A stretch of 64,000 nt of DNA, from NCBI RefSeq assembly GCF_001610835.1, contig NZ_CP011270.1, positions 682,001 to 746,000 on the forward strand, written 5' to 3'. Made by a program: the position numbers and the translations under genes. The notes below the pieces were generated by a model. It was given only the letters and a program-made list of their open reading frames with translations, was not told where the DNA came from and searched no databases. The stretch is from Planctomyces sp. SH-PL14 (GTDB lineage: Bacteria; Planctomycetota; Planctomycetia; Planctomycetales; Planctomycetaceae). Of this stretch, positions 27,938 to 37,148 are shown piece by piece (position 1 is the first letter of the stretch; the number at the start of each line of letters is the position of its first letter).

Positions 27938-29065
27938 ATGCGATCCTTGCCGCAGCCCCCCGCCGTTTCCGGCCCCGCCTCCGATCGGGACGCCGCGACG
28001 CGGTCGAGAAACCGTCCGGACGGGAGTTTCGTGGACCTGACGTCCCCCGCCACCCCGATCACTCGTCCCGGCCGCTCGGCAGCGGTCTGGGGGGGATTGC
28101 TGGTGTCGGTCGTCCTCCACGCCGTCGCGCTGACCGTTCTGGCCTTTGTGACGTTTCTTACGCCGTCGATGCCATCGATGGTGACCCTCGACGCCGGGCT
28201 GATCGAAGAACCGAGCCAGGTTTTCGAAGCGGACGACTGGATGCAGCGTCCCTCGGTGTTCCGCAGCGACGGGCGATCCAACGGCGGGGGCTCTAAGGGG
28301 AATTCGCTTCACCTGCCGGTGACTTCGGCGGCGGTACTGCCGAATTTCGACGCGGTCGCCTCGATCGACGCGCCGCTCAGCGATGTGGCCACTGAAGGCC
28401 CGATCAATCTGGGAGCCCGCGTGGCCGAGAAGGCGAGCGGGGTCGGGAACGGGAACGGCGCCGGGATTGGAAACGGGACGGGGAACGGCGTCGGGGACGG
28501 GAACGGCTACTTCGGAATGAAGGCCGACCGGAAGTCGATCGTCTTCGTGGTCGACGCTTCGAACAGCATGAATCACCCCTATCCGGGGATCGCCCGGACC
28601 CGGTTCGGCCGCGTGAAGCTCGAGCTCTTCAAGACGATCTCGCAGATGACGGAGGAGCAGAAGTTCTTTGTGATCTTCTTTGCCGAGGACGCCCTGCCGA
28701 TGCCGGCCCGGAACCTGGTCTCCGCTACCCCGGAAAACCAGAAGCTGGCCATGGAATGGATCGGCGGGATCCGCACCTTCGGCAACACGGAGCCGCAGAA
28801 CGCGGTCGTCATGGCCCTGAAGCTGAAGCCTGACGTCATCTACTTCCTGACGGACGGGAACTTTGACCGGGACACGGTCAAGTCGGCAAAGCGGCACAAC
28901 CCGACCAAGATTCCGATCCACACGATCGGCTTCGGCGACAACACCGGCGAAGTCCGGATGAAGGAGATCGCCGAGCTGACGGGGGGGACCTATCGCTTTA
29001 TCCCCGAGGAGCAGCCGACCCAGCAGGCGGCCGCTCCCGAGCCAGACAAGACGGCCAAGCCGTGA
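27938..29065 (+). CDS. membrane-anchored VWA domain protein
   Basis: 375 residues from ATG 27938 (start uncertain; the frame is open to 27869 and no good Shine-Dalgarno exists). One membrane helix near residues 51-75 (GGLLVSVVLHAVALTVLAFVTFL), a Gly/Asn-rich low-complexity linker (about 190-210: repeated GNG/GTG units), then a VWA domain with MIDAS motif DASNSMN and a later FLTDGNFD. The layout (short cytoplasmic N-terminus, one helix, linker, VWA) is common in planctomycetes. It probably binds a divalent metal and a protein partner in the periplasm. Confidence 0.85.
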   Translation: MRSLPQPPAVSGPASDRDAATRSRNRPDGSFVDLTSPATPITRPGRSAAVWGGLLVSVVLHAVALTVLAFVTFLTPSMPSMVTLDAGLIEEPSQVFEADDWMQRPSVFRSDGRSNGGGSKGNSLHLPVTSAAVLPNFDAVASIDAPLSDVATEGPINLGARVAEKASGVGNGNGAGIGNGTGNGVGDGNGYFGMKADRKSIVFVVDASNSMNHPYPGIARTRFGRVKLELFKTISQMTEEQKFFVIFFAEDALPMPARNLVSATPENQKLAMEWIGGIRTFGNTEPQNAVVMALKLKPDVIYFLTDGNFDRDTVKSAKRHNPTKIPIHTIGFGDNTGEVRMKEIAELTGGTYRFIPEEQPTQQAAAPEPDKTAKP

Positions 29066-29166
29066 TCACCCCGCCCTGAAGGCGGATCCGTGCTCATCTG
29101 CAGCGGATTGTTTTCGCCACAGATGCACACAGATCCCGTCGCCGGCTGAGCTGGGCGAACTGCCGA

Positions 29167-29919
29167 CTACTGCTTCATCTCGGCCAAAACAGCTCGCATC
29201 CCCTGCCCCAGGACGATCGTGTCGACCCCCGAGACGAGGAGCGTGTAACCCTTCTCGTAGTAGGGGCGGATCGAGGCGGGAGTGACGCCGAAGATCCCGA
29301 GATGCAGCCCGCTGCGGCGGCAGACGTCGGTCACCCGTTGGATCGCCGCCACGACGTCGGGATGGTCGATCTGGCCCATCAGTCCCATGCTGGCGGAGAG
29401 GTCGTAGGGGCCGATCAGAACGCCGTCGACCCGCGGAACGGCGGCGATCGCCTCGATGTTCTCGACTGCCCGGATGTTCTCCGCCTGGACGATCACGAGC
29501 GTCTGCTCGTTCGCCGACGCGACGTAGGGCTGGAACTCCAGGCCGTAGCCGTGCGCCCGGGCGATCCCGACGCCCCGCGCACCGTGGGGTGGATACCGGC
29601 TGTACTGGACGACGCGGTGAGCCTGCTCCGCCGTGTTGACCTGCGGGACGATGATCCCCGCCGCTCCCAGGTCGAGGGCCCGCTTGATCGGGACCTCTTC
29701 GCAGGCCGGGACGCGAACGAGGCAGGGGACGCGGCGGCTGACCGTCTGGAGCACCCGCTCCAGTTCCGCCGCTTCGAAGGGGCCGTGCTCGGCATCGACG
29801 AACAGCCAGTCAAATCCGGCGTCCGCGAGGATTTCGGCCACCGTTCCGGAGGGGACCGTGAGCATTGTTCCCAGCAGCAGTTCTCCGGCCAGAAACCGCT
29901 TGCGCAACGCGATCGACAT
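29167..29919 (-). CDS. HpcH/HpaI aldolase family protein
   Basis: 250 residues, a phosphoenolpyruvate-binding TIM-barrel aldolase of the 2,4-dihydroxyhept-2-ene-1,7-dioate type. Family motifs: FVDAEHGPFE, VRVPACE, LDLGAAGIIVPQVNT, YPPHGARGVG, VQAENIRAVENIEAI and VDGVLIGPYDLSASMG. It should cleave or form 4-hydroxy-2-oxo acids with a divalent metal. The ATG at 29919 has AAGGAG 9 nt upstream, but this Shine-Dalgarno lies in a perfect palindrome, which may affect translation. Confidence 0.92.
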   Translation of the reverse strand: MSIALRKRFLAGELLLGTMLTVPSGTVAEILADAGFDWLFVDAEHGPFEAAELERVLQTVSRRVPCLVRVPACEEVPIKRALDLGAAGIIVPQVNTAEQAHRVVQYSRYPPHGARGVGIARAHGYGLEFQPYVASANEQTLVIVQAENIRAVENIEAIAAVPRVDGVLIGPYDLSASMGLMGQIDHPDVVAAIQRVTDVCRRSGLHLGIFGVTPASIRPYYEKGYTLLVSGVDTIVLGQGMRAVLAEMKQ

Positions 29920-29920
29920 G

Positions 29921-29934
29921 AAGGAGCGCTCCTT
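29921..29934 (-). promoter_or_regulatory. palindrome covering the aldolase Shine-Dalgarno
   Basis: Perfect 14-bp palindrome AAGGAGCGCTCCTT one base upstream of the ATG at 29919. As RNA it can form a 5-bp stem with a GCGC loop that pairs AAGGA with TCCTT, hiding the ribosome-binding site. It could also be a binding site for a dimeric repressor. Both readings are inference. Confidence 0.35.
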
Positions 29935-30349
29935 GAGTTAAGGGGGGCCGAAGGGTACCAGCGGGTGATTTGTCTCGCATCTGTGCCCGCTGCCTGGGAG
30001 GCGAAACGGGTGCGTTCGCTGGATGGTGTTCGAGGATATGGCGTTGCGGCGGACGGGTGATCGACGGCGCCAACGCACCGGGTCCAGGGGCACCCTGGTC
30101 AGGGGATGCAAGGGGGCGACGCCCCCTTGCCCGCCAGAGGCCGTCTCGTCGAGAGATGTCTGAAGGAGTGTGCATCCAAGCGAGGACACCTTGACGTATG
30201 CCCCCTCACCACCCCGCGGGTACTGCGAAGCGAGCGGTGAGTCCTCGACGCCGGTCCCATAAAGGGGACGTCCGTTACTTACAGCGGTCCCTCATGGAGG
30301 TGCCTCCGGCGGCAAGGGGGTGAGACCCCCTTGACCCCGGCTGCCGTAG

Positions 30350-31227
30350 GGAGTGTGGACATTGAGGGTGGCGTTTTCCTCTGGAGTTGGCATCATCGGC
30401 TGCACTTCAGACCGGTCAAGGAAGACCACGATGTCCAGACGCCACGCTCTCACCGACGCGCAGTGGAACCGGATCCAGGATCTCTTGCCCGGTAAGGCTG
30501 GTGATCCGGGGAAGACGGCTGCAGACAATCGTCTCTTTGTGGACGCAATCCTGTTTGTCGCCAAGACAGGGGTTCTCTGGAGAGACCTCCCCGAACGATT
30601 CGGGAAGTGGAACAGCGTCTGGCGACGATTCGATCGCTGGTGTGAACGGAACGTCTGGAAACGACTGGCTCAGGAACTGGGCGAGTCGGATCTCGCCGAA
30701 CTCCAACTCGACTCGACGTCCGTCAAAGTGCATGTCGCGGGCCTTGGCGGTCGTCGTCAGGCCGAGGAAAAAAGAGGATGCCGACGAGCGCCGCTGTCTC
30801 GGCCGGTCTCGCGGAGGTCTGAATACCAAGGTCCATGCGGCTGTCGATGCTCAAGGGCACGTGGTCAGCATGAAGCTCAGCCCCGGCCAGGACGGTGACG
30901 GCCCGCACGGCCGGGAACTGCTTGCGGAGTTCTCCCGAGGGCAGATTGAGCACGTTCTCGCTGACACCGCCTACGACGGTGATGAAACGCGGGCCCTGGT
31001 GAAGCGGCTGAAAGCGAAGGCTTGTATCAAGCCGCACAAAAGGCGGACCAGGACGAAGCGTTACGACAAGGAGCGTTACAAGCACCGGAATCTTGTGGAG
31101 CGGTTCTTCGGCCGCATCAAGCAATTCCGTCGTGTGGCGACCCGGCCCGAAAGGACGGCCAGGAACTTTGTCGGCTTCGTCTGGCTCGCGGCCCTCATCA
31201 TGGACGTCTTGTGATTGTCCACACTGC
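30350..31227 (+). mobile_element. IS5-family insertion sequence inside repeat copy E
   Basis: 878 bp bounded by near-identical inverted ends (GGAGTGTGGACA on the left and GCAGTGTGGACA read from the right). GTAG at 30346-30349 and 31228-31231 is a probable 4-bp target duplication; with one base of ambiguity it could be 3 bp. It contains one transposase gene that needs a frameshift. Confidence 0.85.
30431..31214 (+). CDS. IS5-family transposase in two overlapping frames
   Basis: The first frame starts [15 protein letters not shown] at 30431 and runs to 30898; it carries the first Asp ([10 protein letters not shown]). The second frame, open to 31214, carries DTAYDGDE and [12 protein letters not shown], the remaining DDE residues. 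The frames change near the A6 run at about 30768-30773. Moving from one to the other needs +1 (or -2), by ribosomal frameshifting or transcript slippage at the A-run; recoding is common in this IS group. A simple inactivating indel is the alternative. Confidence 0.82.
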
Positions 31228-31256
31228 GTAGCACGTTGGGTCTGAGCTATGAGACC

Positions 31257-32733
31257 CAGCCCTTTGAAGGTGCATCCTCCTTCATGGTAAACCGGTGTCA
31301 TGTCGAGACATGCACAGGATTTCCAGGGAGGAGGCGACCATGGTTGGTCAATCGGTCCTCGACCGCTTCATTCAGCAGGCTCCGCTTTGTGTTATGGCCC
31401 GGGCGACACTTGAGAAAGTCTTCGCCCCGCAGAGATTGGATGCCCTGTTTCAACGGACGGCTGTCCGACAGTACGAACGGGAGCTTCTGTTCTCGACCGT
31501 CGTCGATCTCATGAGCCTGGTCGTCTGTCGCGTCACACCGTCCGTTCATCGGGCCTATCAGCAGAAGAAGGCCCAGATTCCCGTCTCCATCCGGGCTCTC
31601 TACGACAAACTGGGGCATATCGAACCGGCCACGTCCCGAGAACTGGTGCGGCAGACCGCCTCTGAGATGGCCGAGCTGATCCGGACGCTGCCGGCGATGG
31701 CGGCTCCCCTCCTTCCCGGATACCGGGTCAAGATTCTCGACGGCAACCACCTAGAGGGAACAGAGCATCGGCTCAAGCCGCTGCGAACTCAAGGAGGCGG
31801 AGCCTTGCCCGGCCAGTGCGTCGTCCTGCTCGATCCCCAGCTCCGCATGATCCTGGACGTGATTCCTGACCTGGATGCCTACACCCAGGAGTGTCGTCTC
31901 TGCCTGCCGCTGTTGGAGGGGATCGAACCCAAGGATGTGGTGATCGACGATCGGAACTTCTGTACGAGCGAACTCCTGTTCGGTCTGGCCCGACACGCCG
32001 CGTTCTTCATCACCCGGCAGCATCGGGGCCGGCTGCGATGGGAGGTTACCGGGAAAGCCAAATCGCTCGGCCGGGGCGATTCCGGCCGCCTGACGGAAGA
32101 GCCTGTCCGCCTGACGGATCCCACAACCGGTGAGGTCCTGCCGGTCCGCAGAATCACCATCGAGTTGGACGAACCAACCCGGGATCACGACTCCACGCTC
32201 CACTTGCTGACGAACCTGCCCGCCAGTGAGGTCACCGCAGCACAGGTCGCTGAGCTGTATCGGGAGCGATGGACGATCGAGACAGCCTTCCAGGAACTGA
32301 CGACACACCTGAGGTGTGAACTCAACACCCTTGGCTATCCGCCTGCGGCCCTCTTCGGCTTCTGCACGGCGGTTGCGTGCTACAACGTCCTGGCGGTCGT
32401 GCAGGCCGCTCTGGCTTCTGCTCATGGCCAGGAGTTCGTTGACGAGCAGTTCTCGCACTGGCGGATGTCGGATGAGCTCAGCCGCACCTACGTCGGGATG
32501 ATGATCGCGATTCCGGCGGATCAATGGGAACAGTATGGAACTCTTCCCACCGAAGCTCTCAGCCGGCAGCTCCACGTCTGGGCCCAGAGCGTCGATGTCA
32601 TGCGATATCGCAAATCGATTCGTGGTCCAAAGACACGCACCAAACGTCCAGCCGCGAGGGCTCAGCACATCTCGACCGACAGGCTTCTCAAGCAGCGGAG
32701 ATCCAACACGGGATAGCCACCTTCAAAGGGCTG
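31257..32733 (+). mobile_element. second IS4-type insertion sequence
   Basis: 1477 bp bounded by a 16-bp perfect inverted repeat, CAGCCCTTTGAAGGTG at 31257-31272 and its complement at 32718-32733. Flanks read TGAGACC on the left and CCCCCTTGACC on the right, the same point of the dispersed repeat at which the first IS4 element sits. No long target duplication remains, which suggests a deletion or recombination after insertion. Confidence 0.82.
31340..32716 (+). CDS. IS4-family DDE transposase
   Basis: 458 residues. D134 (KILDGNHLEG), D203/D204 (VVIDDRNF) and E314 in YRERWTIETAFQELT (307-321) are the likely catalytic triad; the signature's final Lys is replaced by Thr. The ATG at 31340 has a GGAGGAGG run 7 nt upstream, better than the open start at 31295. 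It differs greatly from the 24122 transposase, so the two elements are separate invaders. The frame is intact. Confidence 0.9.
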   Translation: MVGQSVLDRFIQQAPLCVMARATLEKVFAPQRLDALFQRTAVRQYERELLFSTVVDLMSLVVCRVTPSVHRAYQQKKAQIPVSIRALYDKLGHIEPATSRELVRQTASEMAELIRTLPAMAAPLLPGYRVKILDGNHLEGTEHRLKPLRTQGGGALPGQCVVLLDPQLRMILDVIPDLDAYTQECRLCLPLLEGIEPKDVVIDDRNFCTSELLFGLARHAAFFITRQHRGRLRWEVTGKAKSLGRGDSGRLTEEPVRLTDPTTGEVLPVRRITIELDEPTRDHDSTLHLLTNLPASEVTAAQVAELYRERWTIETAFQELTTHLRCELNTLGYPPAALFGFCTAVACYNVLAVVQAALASAHGQEFVDEQFSHWRMSDELSRTYVGMMIAIPADQWEQYGTLPTEALSRQLHVWAQSVDVMRYRKSIRGPKTRTKRPAARAQHISTDRLLKQRRSNTG

Positions 32734-32802
32734 CCCCCTTGACCCCAGGCTGCCGTCGCACAATGGGTTTGAGCTACGGGAGTCGTGCCGGCGAGGACGA
32801 AA

Positions 32803-33837
32803 TCAGGCCGACTGCCGCAGCGCCACGTTCGCCTCGGCTGCAGGGACTTCATTCCACCGGTTCGACCGAGCAATCGTCCCCAGGTCGTTATTCCGCGTCC
32901 CCTGCTGCAACATCTCCTTATGGGCGGCACAAGCCACCATCTGCCGGAGGTAAAACGGCTGCCGGACCACATAGTGGTGGATGATGTGCGTCGCGCCAAA
33001 GTTGAAGCAGAAGAGCTGCAGCGGCGCAACCAGCCAGCAATTCAGAATCTGGTTCTGATAGAAGACGTCCCGATCCGGAATGTCCTCGTAGTAATGACTG
33101 TACGACGACATCAGAACGAGCGAGCACTGCCGCAGGACATTGGGAAGGACCAGCAGCACCGCCAGGTCCCGCATCACGGGATACCCCTCAGGCGGCAGGA
33201 AGTGGGCGAAGTCGAAACTGGGCGCCCAGCCGTTCTGCAACCGCCAGTAGCCAAAGAACGATTCCCAGATCACGAGGAACGACAGGTACGTCGGGACCGA
33301 CATCAGCGAAAGCCGCATCGGCTGGAAGTCCGGTACGTCCTTCTTGATCTCGCGGAACAGCAAGAGCCCCGCCATCGGGTGAATCGCCACCAGGAGCCGC
33401 CGCAGGCCGAACGGAAGACCGATCCCGATCAGCCGCTCCTCGATGTCCGTCACCTGCCCGCTCTCCTGATGGTGCCGGAGATGGATCTCGCGCCGGTACC
33501 ACGGATTGAGGCTCAGCTTCGCCATCCAGATCACAAAGAACATTCCGTTCTGCGCCAGCGGCGAATGACGGAAGTACAGGTCGTGGATCAGGTCGTGTTC
33601 CAGCTCATGCAGAATCGACAGCGGCAGGGCCATCAGCGGAATCGCGCCCCACCACGGCAGCACCCCGTTCAGATACAGGGCCGCAACGATCCCCATCACT
33701 CCCAGGCTGCCGAGGAAACAGAACATCCCCAGCAGGTTCTGGCGGGCGAGAATCGGATACTTGGCCCGGAGCCGCTTTTCTTCGAGAACGATGGCGGTCC
33801 GGATCGCCTTCGTTTGAGCGGACGACTCACCCTGCAT
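32803..33837 (-). CDS. fatty acid desaturase family membrane protein
   Basis: 344 residues. Three histidine boxes in order bind the di-iron centre: HELEHDLIH (about 78-86), HLRHH (about 120) and HIIHH (about 288). Four or so membrane helices lie around them. It should insert double bonds or hydroxyl groups into acyl chains in the membrane using O2. GAGGT lies 6 nt upstream of the ATG at 33837; a GTG at 33858 is an alternative. Its stop lies 3 bp from repeat copy F. Confidence 0.9.
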   Translation of the reverse strand: MQGESSAQTKAIRTAIVLEEKRLRAKYPILARQNLLGMFCFLGSLGVMGIVAALYLNGVLPWWGAIPLMALPLSILHELEHDLIHDLYFRHSPLAQNGMFFVIWMAKLSLNPWYRREIHLRHHQESGQVTDIEERLIGIGLPFGLRRLLVAIHPMAGLLLFREIKKDVPDFQPMRLSLMSVPTYLSFLVIWESFFGYWRLQNGWAPSFDFAHFLPPEGYPVMRDLAVLLVLPNVLRQCSLVLMSSYSHYYEDIPDRDVFYQNQILNCWLVAPLQLFCFNFGATHIIHHYVVRQPFYLRQMVACAAHKEMLQQGTRNNDLGTIARSNRWNEVPAAEANVALRQSA

Positions 33838-34138
33838 TGGCGACCTCGTTCGTCTCACGGGACCCGATTTTTCGGTGATCCGGCGCGGGACGGAGACTGA
33901 AGTGAAAGATGGCAGACGAGTTCAGGATGGGCATCGGGTGGCAAATCAACCCTATTCACTCGGCTGACCGTCCGGAACCCGCGAAGCAAATTCCGGACAC
34001 AAAACTGGGAAGAATCCGGAAATCTCCCAAGCCGGGAGAACAGCTTTCCAGAGGGCAATCATAAGTATGCTACTGAGTTGGCCGCTTCGGCCAGAGAGGC
34101 GTCCGCGAGGAGTCAAAACGGTGGGGTTCGCCGATTAT
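33838..34138. other. intergenic stretch, nothing recognised
   Basis: 301 bp between the desaturase start and the end of the next leftward gene. No repeat copy or RNA gene was recognised. It should hold the desaturase promoter, but no clear -35/-10 pair stands out. Confidence 0.4.
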
Positions 34139-34810
34139 TTACGGCGCCGGCGGGAGGGACGAGGGGGGGACTGGGGAGGGGGAGAAATTCTTCACTGCGG
34201 CACGATAGGCAAGTCCCGACGAAAGCAAACCCAAAATCACCTCGATTCCCCAGAGCAGTTCCGGAACCGGTGATGGCCGGTCCACCACGTTGGAGTATCG
34301 AAAGGCAAGATAGTCCCGCGGCTCCGGCGAGACTTGTCGCCGAAACGCCTCAATGTACGGGGCTCCGGCGGGGTCGTTCGCGTCCACCGACTCGATGAGC
34401 TTCATCAGGGCCTGACGTTCCTTGTCCTGCCGCGCGGCCGCCTGGACCTCCGCCCGGTGGGCCCGGAACGAGAGGTAGGTGGCGTTAAAAAGCGCGAGGA
34501 GCGTCAGCAGCAGGACGAACCAGATCCCGCGCCGCGGCAGGCGAAATCCTTCGCGGACCGCCATCCAGCCCCCAATGCCGCCGATCGCCGCCCCCACTGC
34601 GGCATAGAGCAGCCCCAGCCGTTTCCACCCGGCCGGGAGAGACGGGGCCATCGTGGAAATCACCAGGGCCGCGAGAACCACCGCCGCCAGCCACCGCCAT
34701 CGGCTGGGGGGCGCCTTCGCCTCATCAGCGGGCGTGGACGAAGCAGCCTCCTGGGGAGCAACGCCAGGACCGACAGTCACCGGTACGGAACTTTCCGGAT
34801 CGGAACTCAC
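34139..34810 (-). CDS. membrane protein of unknown function
   Basis: 223 residues. A Pro/Ala-rich cytoplasmic N-terminus of about 35 residues is followed by three hydrophobic helices ([55 protein letters not shown]), a charged soluble region and a last helix ([18 protein letters not shown]). The start overlaps the trpS stop by 4 bp (ATGA), so the two are probably translated together. No known domain. Confidence 0.75.
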   Translation of the reverse strand: MSSDPESSVPVTVGPGVAPQEAASSTPADEAKAPPSRWRWLAAVVLAALVISTMAPSLPAGWKRLGLLYAAVGAAIGGIGGWMAVREGFRLPRRGIWFVLLLTLLALFNATYLSFRAHRAEVQAAARQDKERQALMKLIESVDANDPAGAPYIEAFRRQVSPEPRDYLAFRYSNVVDRPSPVPELLWGIEVILGLLSSGLAYRAAVKNFSPSPVPPSSLPPAP

Positions 34811-35778
34811 CGGGTCGACACTCCGCAGGCCTCCTTGGCCCGATCGAGGACCACGCGGGCCTTTTCCCGAGCCCGCTTCGCTCCGGCCGCCAGGACGTCC
34901 TGCACGTACGGCAAGTCCGCCGCCAGCGCCGCCCGCCGCTCACGGGCGGGGCCGAAGAACGCCTCCGCCTTCTCGTACAGGGCCTGCTTGGCTTCTCCGT
35001 ACCCCATTCCGCCGGCCCGGTAACGGGCCGCCAGGGCGTCCTGTTCCTCGGCGTTGGCGAACAGTTTGAAGAGAGTGAAGATCGAGCAGGTGTCGGGATT
35101 CTTCGGCTCTTCCACCGGCGTCGAATCGGTCTTGATCGACATCAGCTTCTTCCGCAGCTTCTTCGGCTCCTCGAAGACCTCCACAGTATTGTCGTAGCTC
35201 TTCGACATCTTCTCGCCGTCGAGGCCGACCACCTTGGCGGTTGCCTCCATGACACGGTAGTTGGGGAGCGTGAAGACCTCGCGGTTGTAAATCTGATTGA
35301 ACCGCTGGGCGACGTCCCGCGTTACCTCAACATGCTGAACCTGATCGACCCCGACCGGGACGAGCTGGCTGTCGTAAATGATGATGTCGGCCGCCATCAG
35401 GACCGGATACGTAAACAGCCCTGCGTCTGCGGCGATCCCCCGCTCTTTCTTGTCTTTGTAGGCGTGGCACTTGTCCAGGAGATGCATCTGCGTGACGGTC
35501 ATCAGGAGCCACGTCAGCTCCGTCACCTCCGGGATCTCGGACTGAACGAATAGCGTCGCCTGCTTCGGGTCGAGCCCCAGGGCCAGGAGGTCGAGTGCGG
35601 CGTTGAGCGTGTTCTGCCGCAGCCGCTCCGCGTCCCGGATCGTCGTCAGGGCGTGCAGGTCCGCGATGAAATAAAACGCCTGCTCGTTGTTCTGCAGGGC
35701 GATGTACTGGCTGATGGCGCCGAAATAGTTCCCCCAGTGGGGACGGCCGGTCGGCTGGATTCCGGAAAGAACGCGCAT
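34807..35778 (-). CDS. trpS: tryptophan--tRNA ligase
   Basis: 323 residues, normal length for class Ic TrpRS. The HIGH-like motif appears as HWGN in [13 protein letters not shown] (residues 10-22), and [10 protein letters not shown] (about 190-199) is the KMSKS loop. [25 protein letters not shown] lines the tryptophan pocket. It charges tRNA-Trp in the cytoplasm. It overlaps the downstream membrane-protein gene by 4 bp. Confidence 0.97.
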   Translation of the reverse strand: MRVLSGIQPTGRPHWGNYFGAISQYIALQNNEQAFYFIADLHALTTIRDAERLRQNTLNAALDLLALGLDPKQATLFVQSEIPEVTELTWLLMTVTQMHLLDKCHAYKDKKERGIAADAGLFTYPVLMAADIIIYDSQLVPVGVDQVQHVEVTRDVAQRFNQIYNREVFTLPNYRVMEATAKVVGLDGEKMSKSYDNTVEVFEEPKKLRKKLMSIKTDSTPVEEPKNPDTCSIFTLFKLFANAEEQDALAARYRAGGMGYGEAKQALYEKAEAFFGPARERRAALAADLPYVQDVLAAGAKRAREKARVVLDRAKEACGVSTR

Positions 35779-35909
35779 GGATCACATGGGGAACGAGGAA
35801 ACACGAATACAGGCAGTAGCCTTTATCGAGGGGAACTTGTCAATCGGAGACGAAAGGGATCGGGGCCAACGGTTGCATTCGCCGATGGGTGGTCGCCAAA
35901 CACTGGCCT

Positions 35910-36204
35910 CACCGGGTCCAGGGGCACCTTGGTGGGGGATGCAAGGGGGCCTGTGTTGTTTTTTTGGGCCCTTTGCCCGCCGGAGGCTTGGCCGTCGAGA
36001 GATGTCTGAAGGAGCGCGTGTCCAAACGCGGACAACGTGCGGTATGCCCCCTCACCTAACCCGCGGGGATTGCAACGCCAGCGGTGTATTTTGAGGGAGT
36101 CCTCAACGCAGGGACCACAAAGGGGACATCCGTTGTGTGCCACGGTTCCTCATGGAAGTGCCTCCGGTGGCAAGGGGGCGTGGCCCCCTTGACCCCAGGC
36201 TGTG
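35910..36204 (+). repeat. dispersed intergenic repeat, copy G
   Basis: Copy with full left end (hairpin with enlarged T-rich loop as in copy A), core (GTGTCCAAACGCGGACA stem intact) and right hairpin (AAGGGGGC, GTG, GCCCCCTT). The terminal GCACGTTGGG box is replaced by unrelated sequence (CTGTGGGTCGCGG). Confidence 0.88.
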
Positions 36205-36284
36205 GGTCGCGGCATGGGCGTCCATCCGCCGGGGGCGTTTTTCGCCTCGCCTCGTTCGAAAAACATTCGCTATAAGGTGGCCCT

Positions 36285-37148
36285 ATGGGACAGAGTTTTC
36301 TCCAACTTGATGCCGACCTCATCATCTCGACTGTCGAGACGTTGTCGCGGCGAATCCGGGAGCGGTTCCCCAAAGCCGGTCTCGGAAAAGTCTGCGACCA
36401 GCTCCTGGCCGTCTCCCGGCAGGCCCAGGTCCGGGCGGCCGGCATCGCACGGCCCATCTGGAGCGTGCGGCTCGGCGCCGTGGCGTTCGTCCTCGGCATC
36501 GCGGCTATGTTCGCCGTGACCTATGTGAAGCTGAATCCCCGCGACAGCCAGATCAGCACGGCGGAGTTCGTGCAGGTCCTCGAGGCGGGCTTCAACGCCA
36601 CGGTCCTGATCGGCGCGGCCCTGATCTTCTTCTTCACACTCGACACCCGCATCAAACGCCGCCGCTGCCTGGAAGCAATCCACGAGCTGCGATCGATTGC
36701 GCATATCATCGATATGCACCAGCTCACGAAGGATCCGGAGCGGCTCCTCTCGCCCGGGAGCGACACCGCGTCCTCCCCGAAACGGACCATGACCGGGTTC
36801 GAACTGAACCGGTATCTCGACTACTGCAGCGAAATGCTGGCCCTCGTCGGCAAGATCGCCGCGCTTTATGTTCAGGATTTTGCCGATGCCGACGCCGTCG
36901 CGGCGGTGAACGATCTCGAAGACCTGACCGCCAGCCTCGCCCGCAAGGTGTGGCAGAAGATCATGGTCCTCAACGAGATCCCCCTCGACCGGAGCGGCGC
37001 CCCTCCCAAATACTCCGACACGACGATGTACATCCCGGCGTCGGAGATTCCGGGTTCGCCGGGCCCCACGCCGCCGTCCGGTGCCACCACTGGTCCTCCG
37101 CCCGCCACGACACTCGGAGCCGCACTTCGCGCCAAGGAATCGTCATGA
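36285..37148 (+). CDS. two-helix membrane protein of unknown function
   Basis: 287 residues. Two hydrophobic helices (about 67-85 and 106-124, AVAFVLGIAAMFAVTYV and NATVLIGAALIFFFTL) are followed by a cytoplasmic helical domain of about 130 residues and a Pro/Thr/Gly-rich C-terminal tail. It overlaps the next gene by 4 bp (ATGA), implying translational coupling with a HEAT-repeat lipoprotein. I do not recognise a family. Confidence 0.8.
   Translation: MGQSFLQLDADLIISTVETLSRRIRERFPKAGLGKVCDQLLAVSRQAQVRAAGIARPIWSVRLGAVAFVLGIAAMFAVTYVKLNPRDSQISTAEFVQVLEAGFNATVLIGAALIFFFTLDTRIKRRRCLEAIHELRSIAHIIDMHQLTKDPERLLSPGSDTASSPKRTMTGFELNRYLDYCSEMLALVGKIAALYVQDFADADAVAAVNDLEDLTASLARKVWQKIMVLNEIPLDRSGAPPKYSDTTMYIPASEIPGSPGPTPPSGATTGPPPATTLGAALRAKESS

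Larger units (their letters stand above)
30078..31250 (+). repeat. dispersed intergenic repeat, copy E, split by an IS5-type element
   Basis: Left part 30078-30349 is nearly complete (perfect left hairpin with GAC loop, core, GGGGGTGAGACCCCC hairpin, CCGGCTGCCGTAG) and the end GTAGCACGTTGGGTCTGAGCTAT resumes at 31228-31250. Removing the IS and one GTAG restores the usual order. The CGTTCGCTGGATGGT box shared with copy A lies outside at 30013-30027. Confidence 0.88.
31250..32799 (+). repeat. dispersed intergenic repeat, copy F (truncated, flanks an IS4-type element)
   Basis: Only the right end is present: CCCCCTTGACCCCAGGCTGCCGTCGCAC and GTCGTGCCGGCGAGGACG at 32734-32799 after the IS, with a short remnant TGAGACC just before it (31250-31256). 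Its left part is missing, so this is a deleted copy abutting copy E. The right end lies 3 bp from the desaturase stop codon. Confidence 0.75.
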
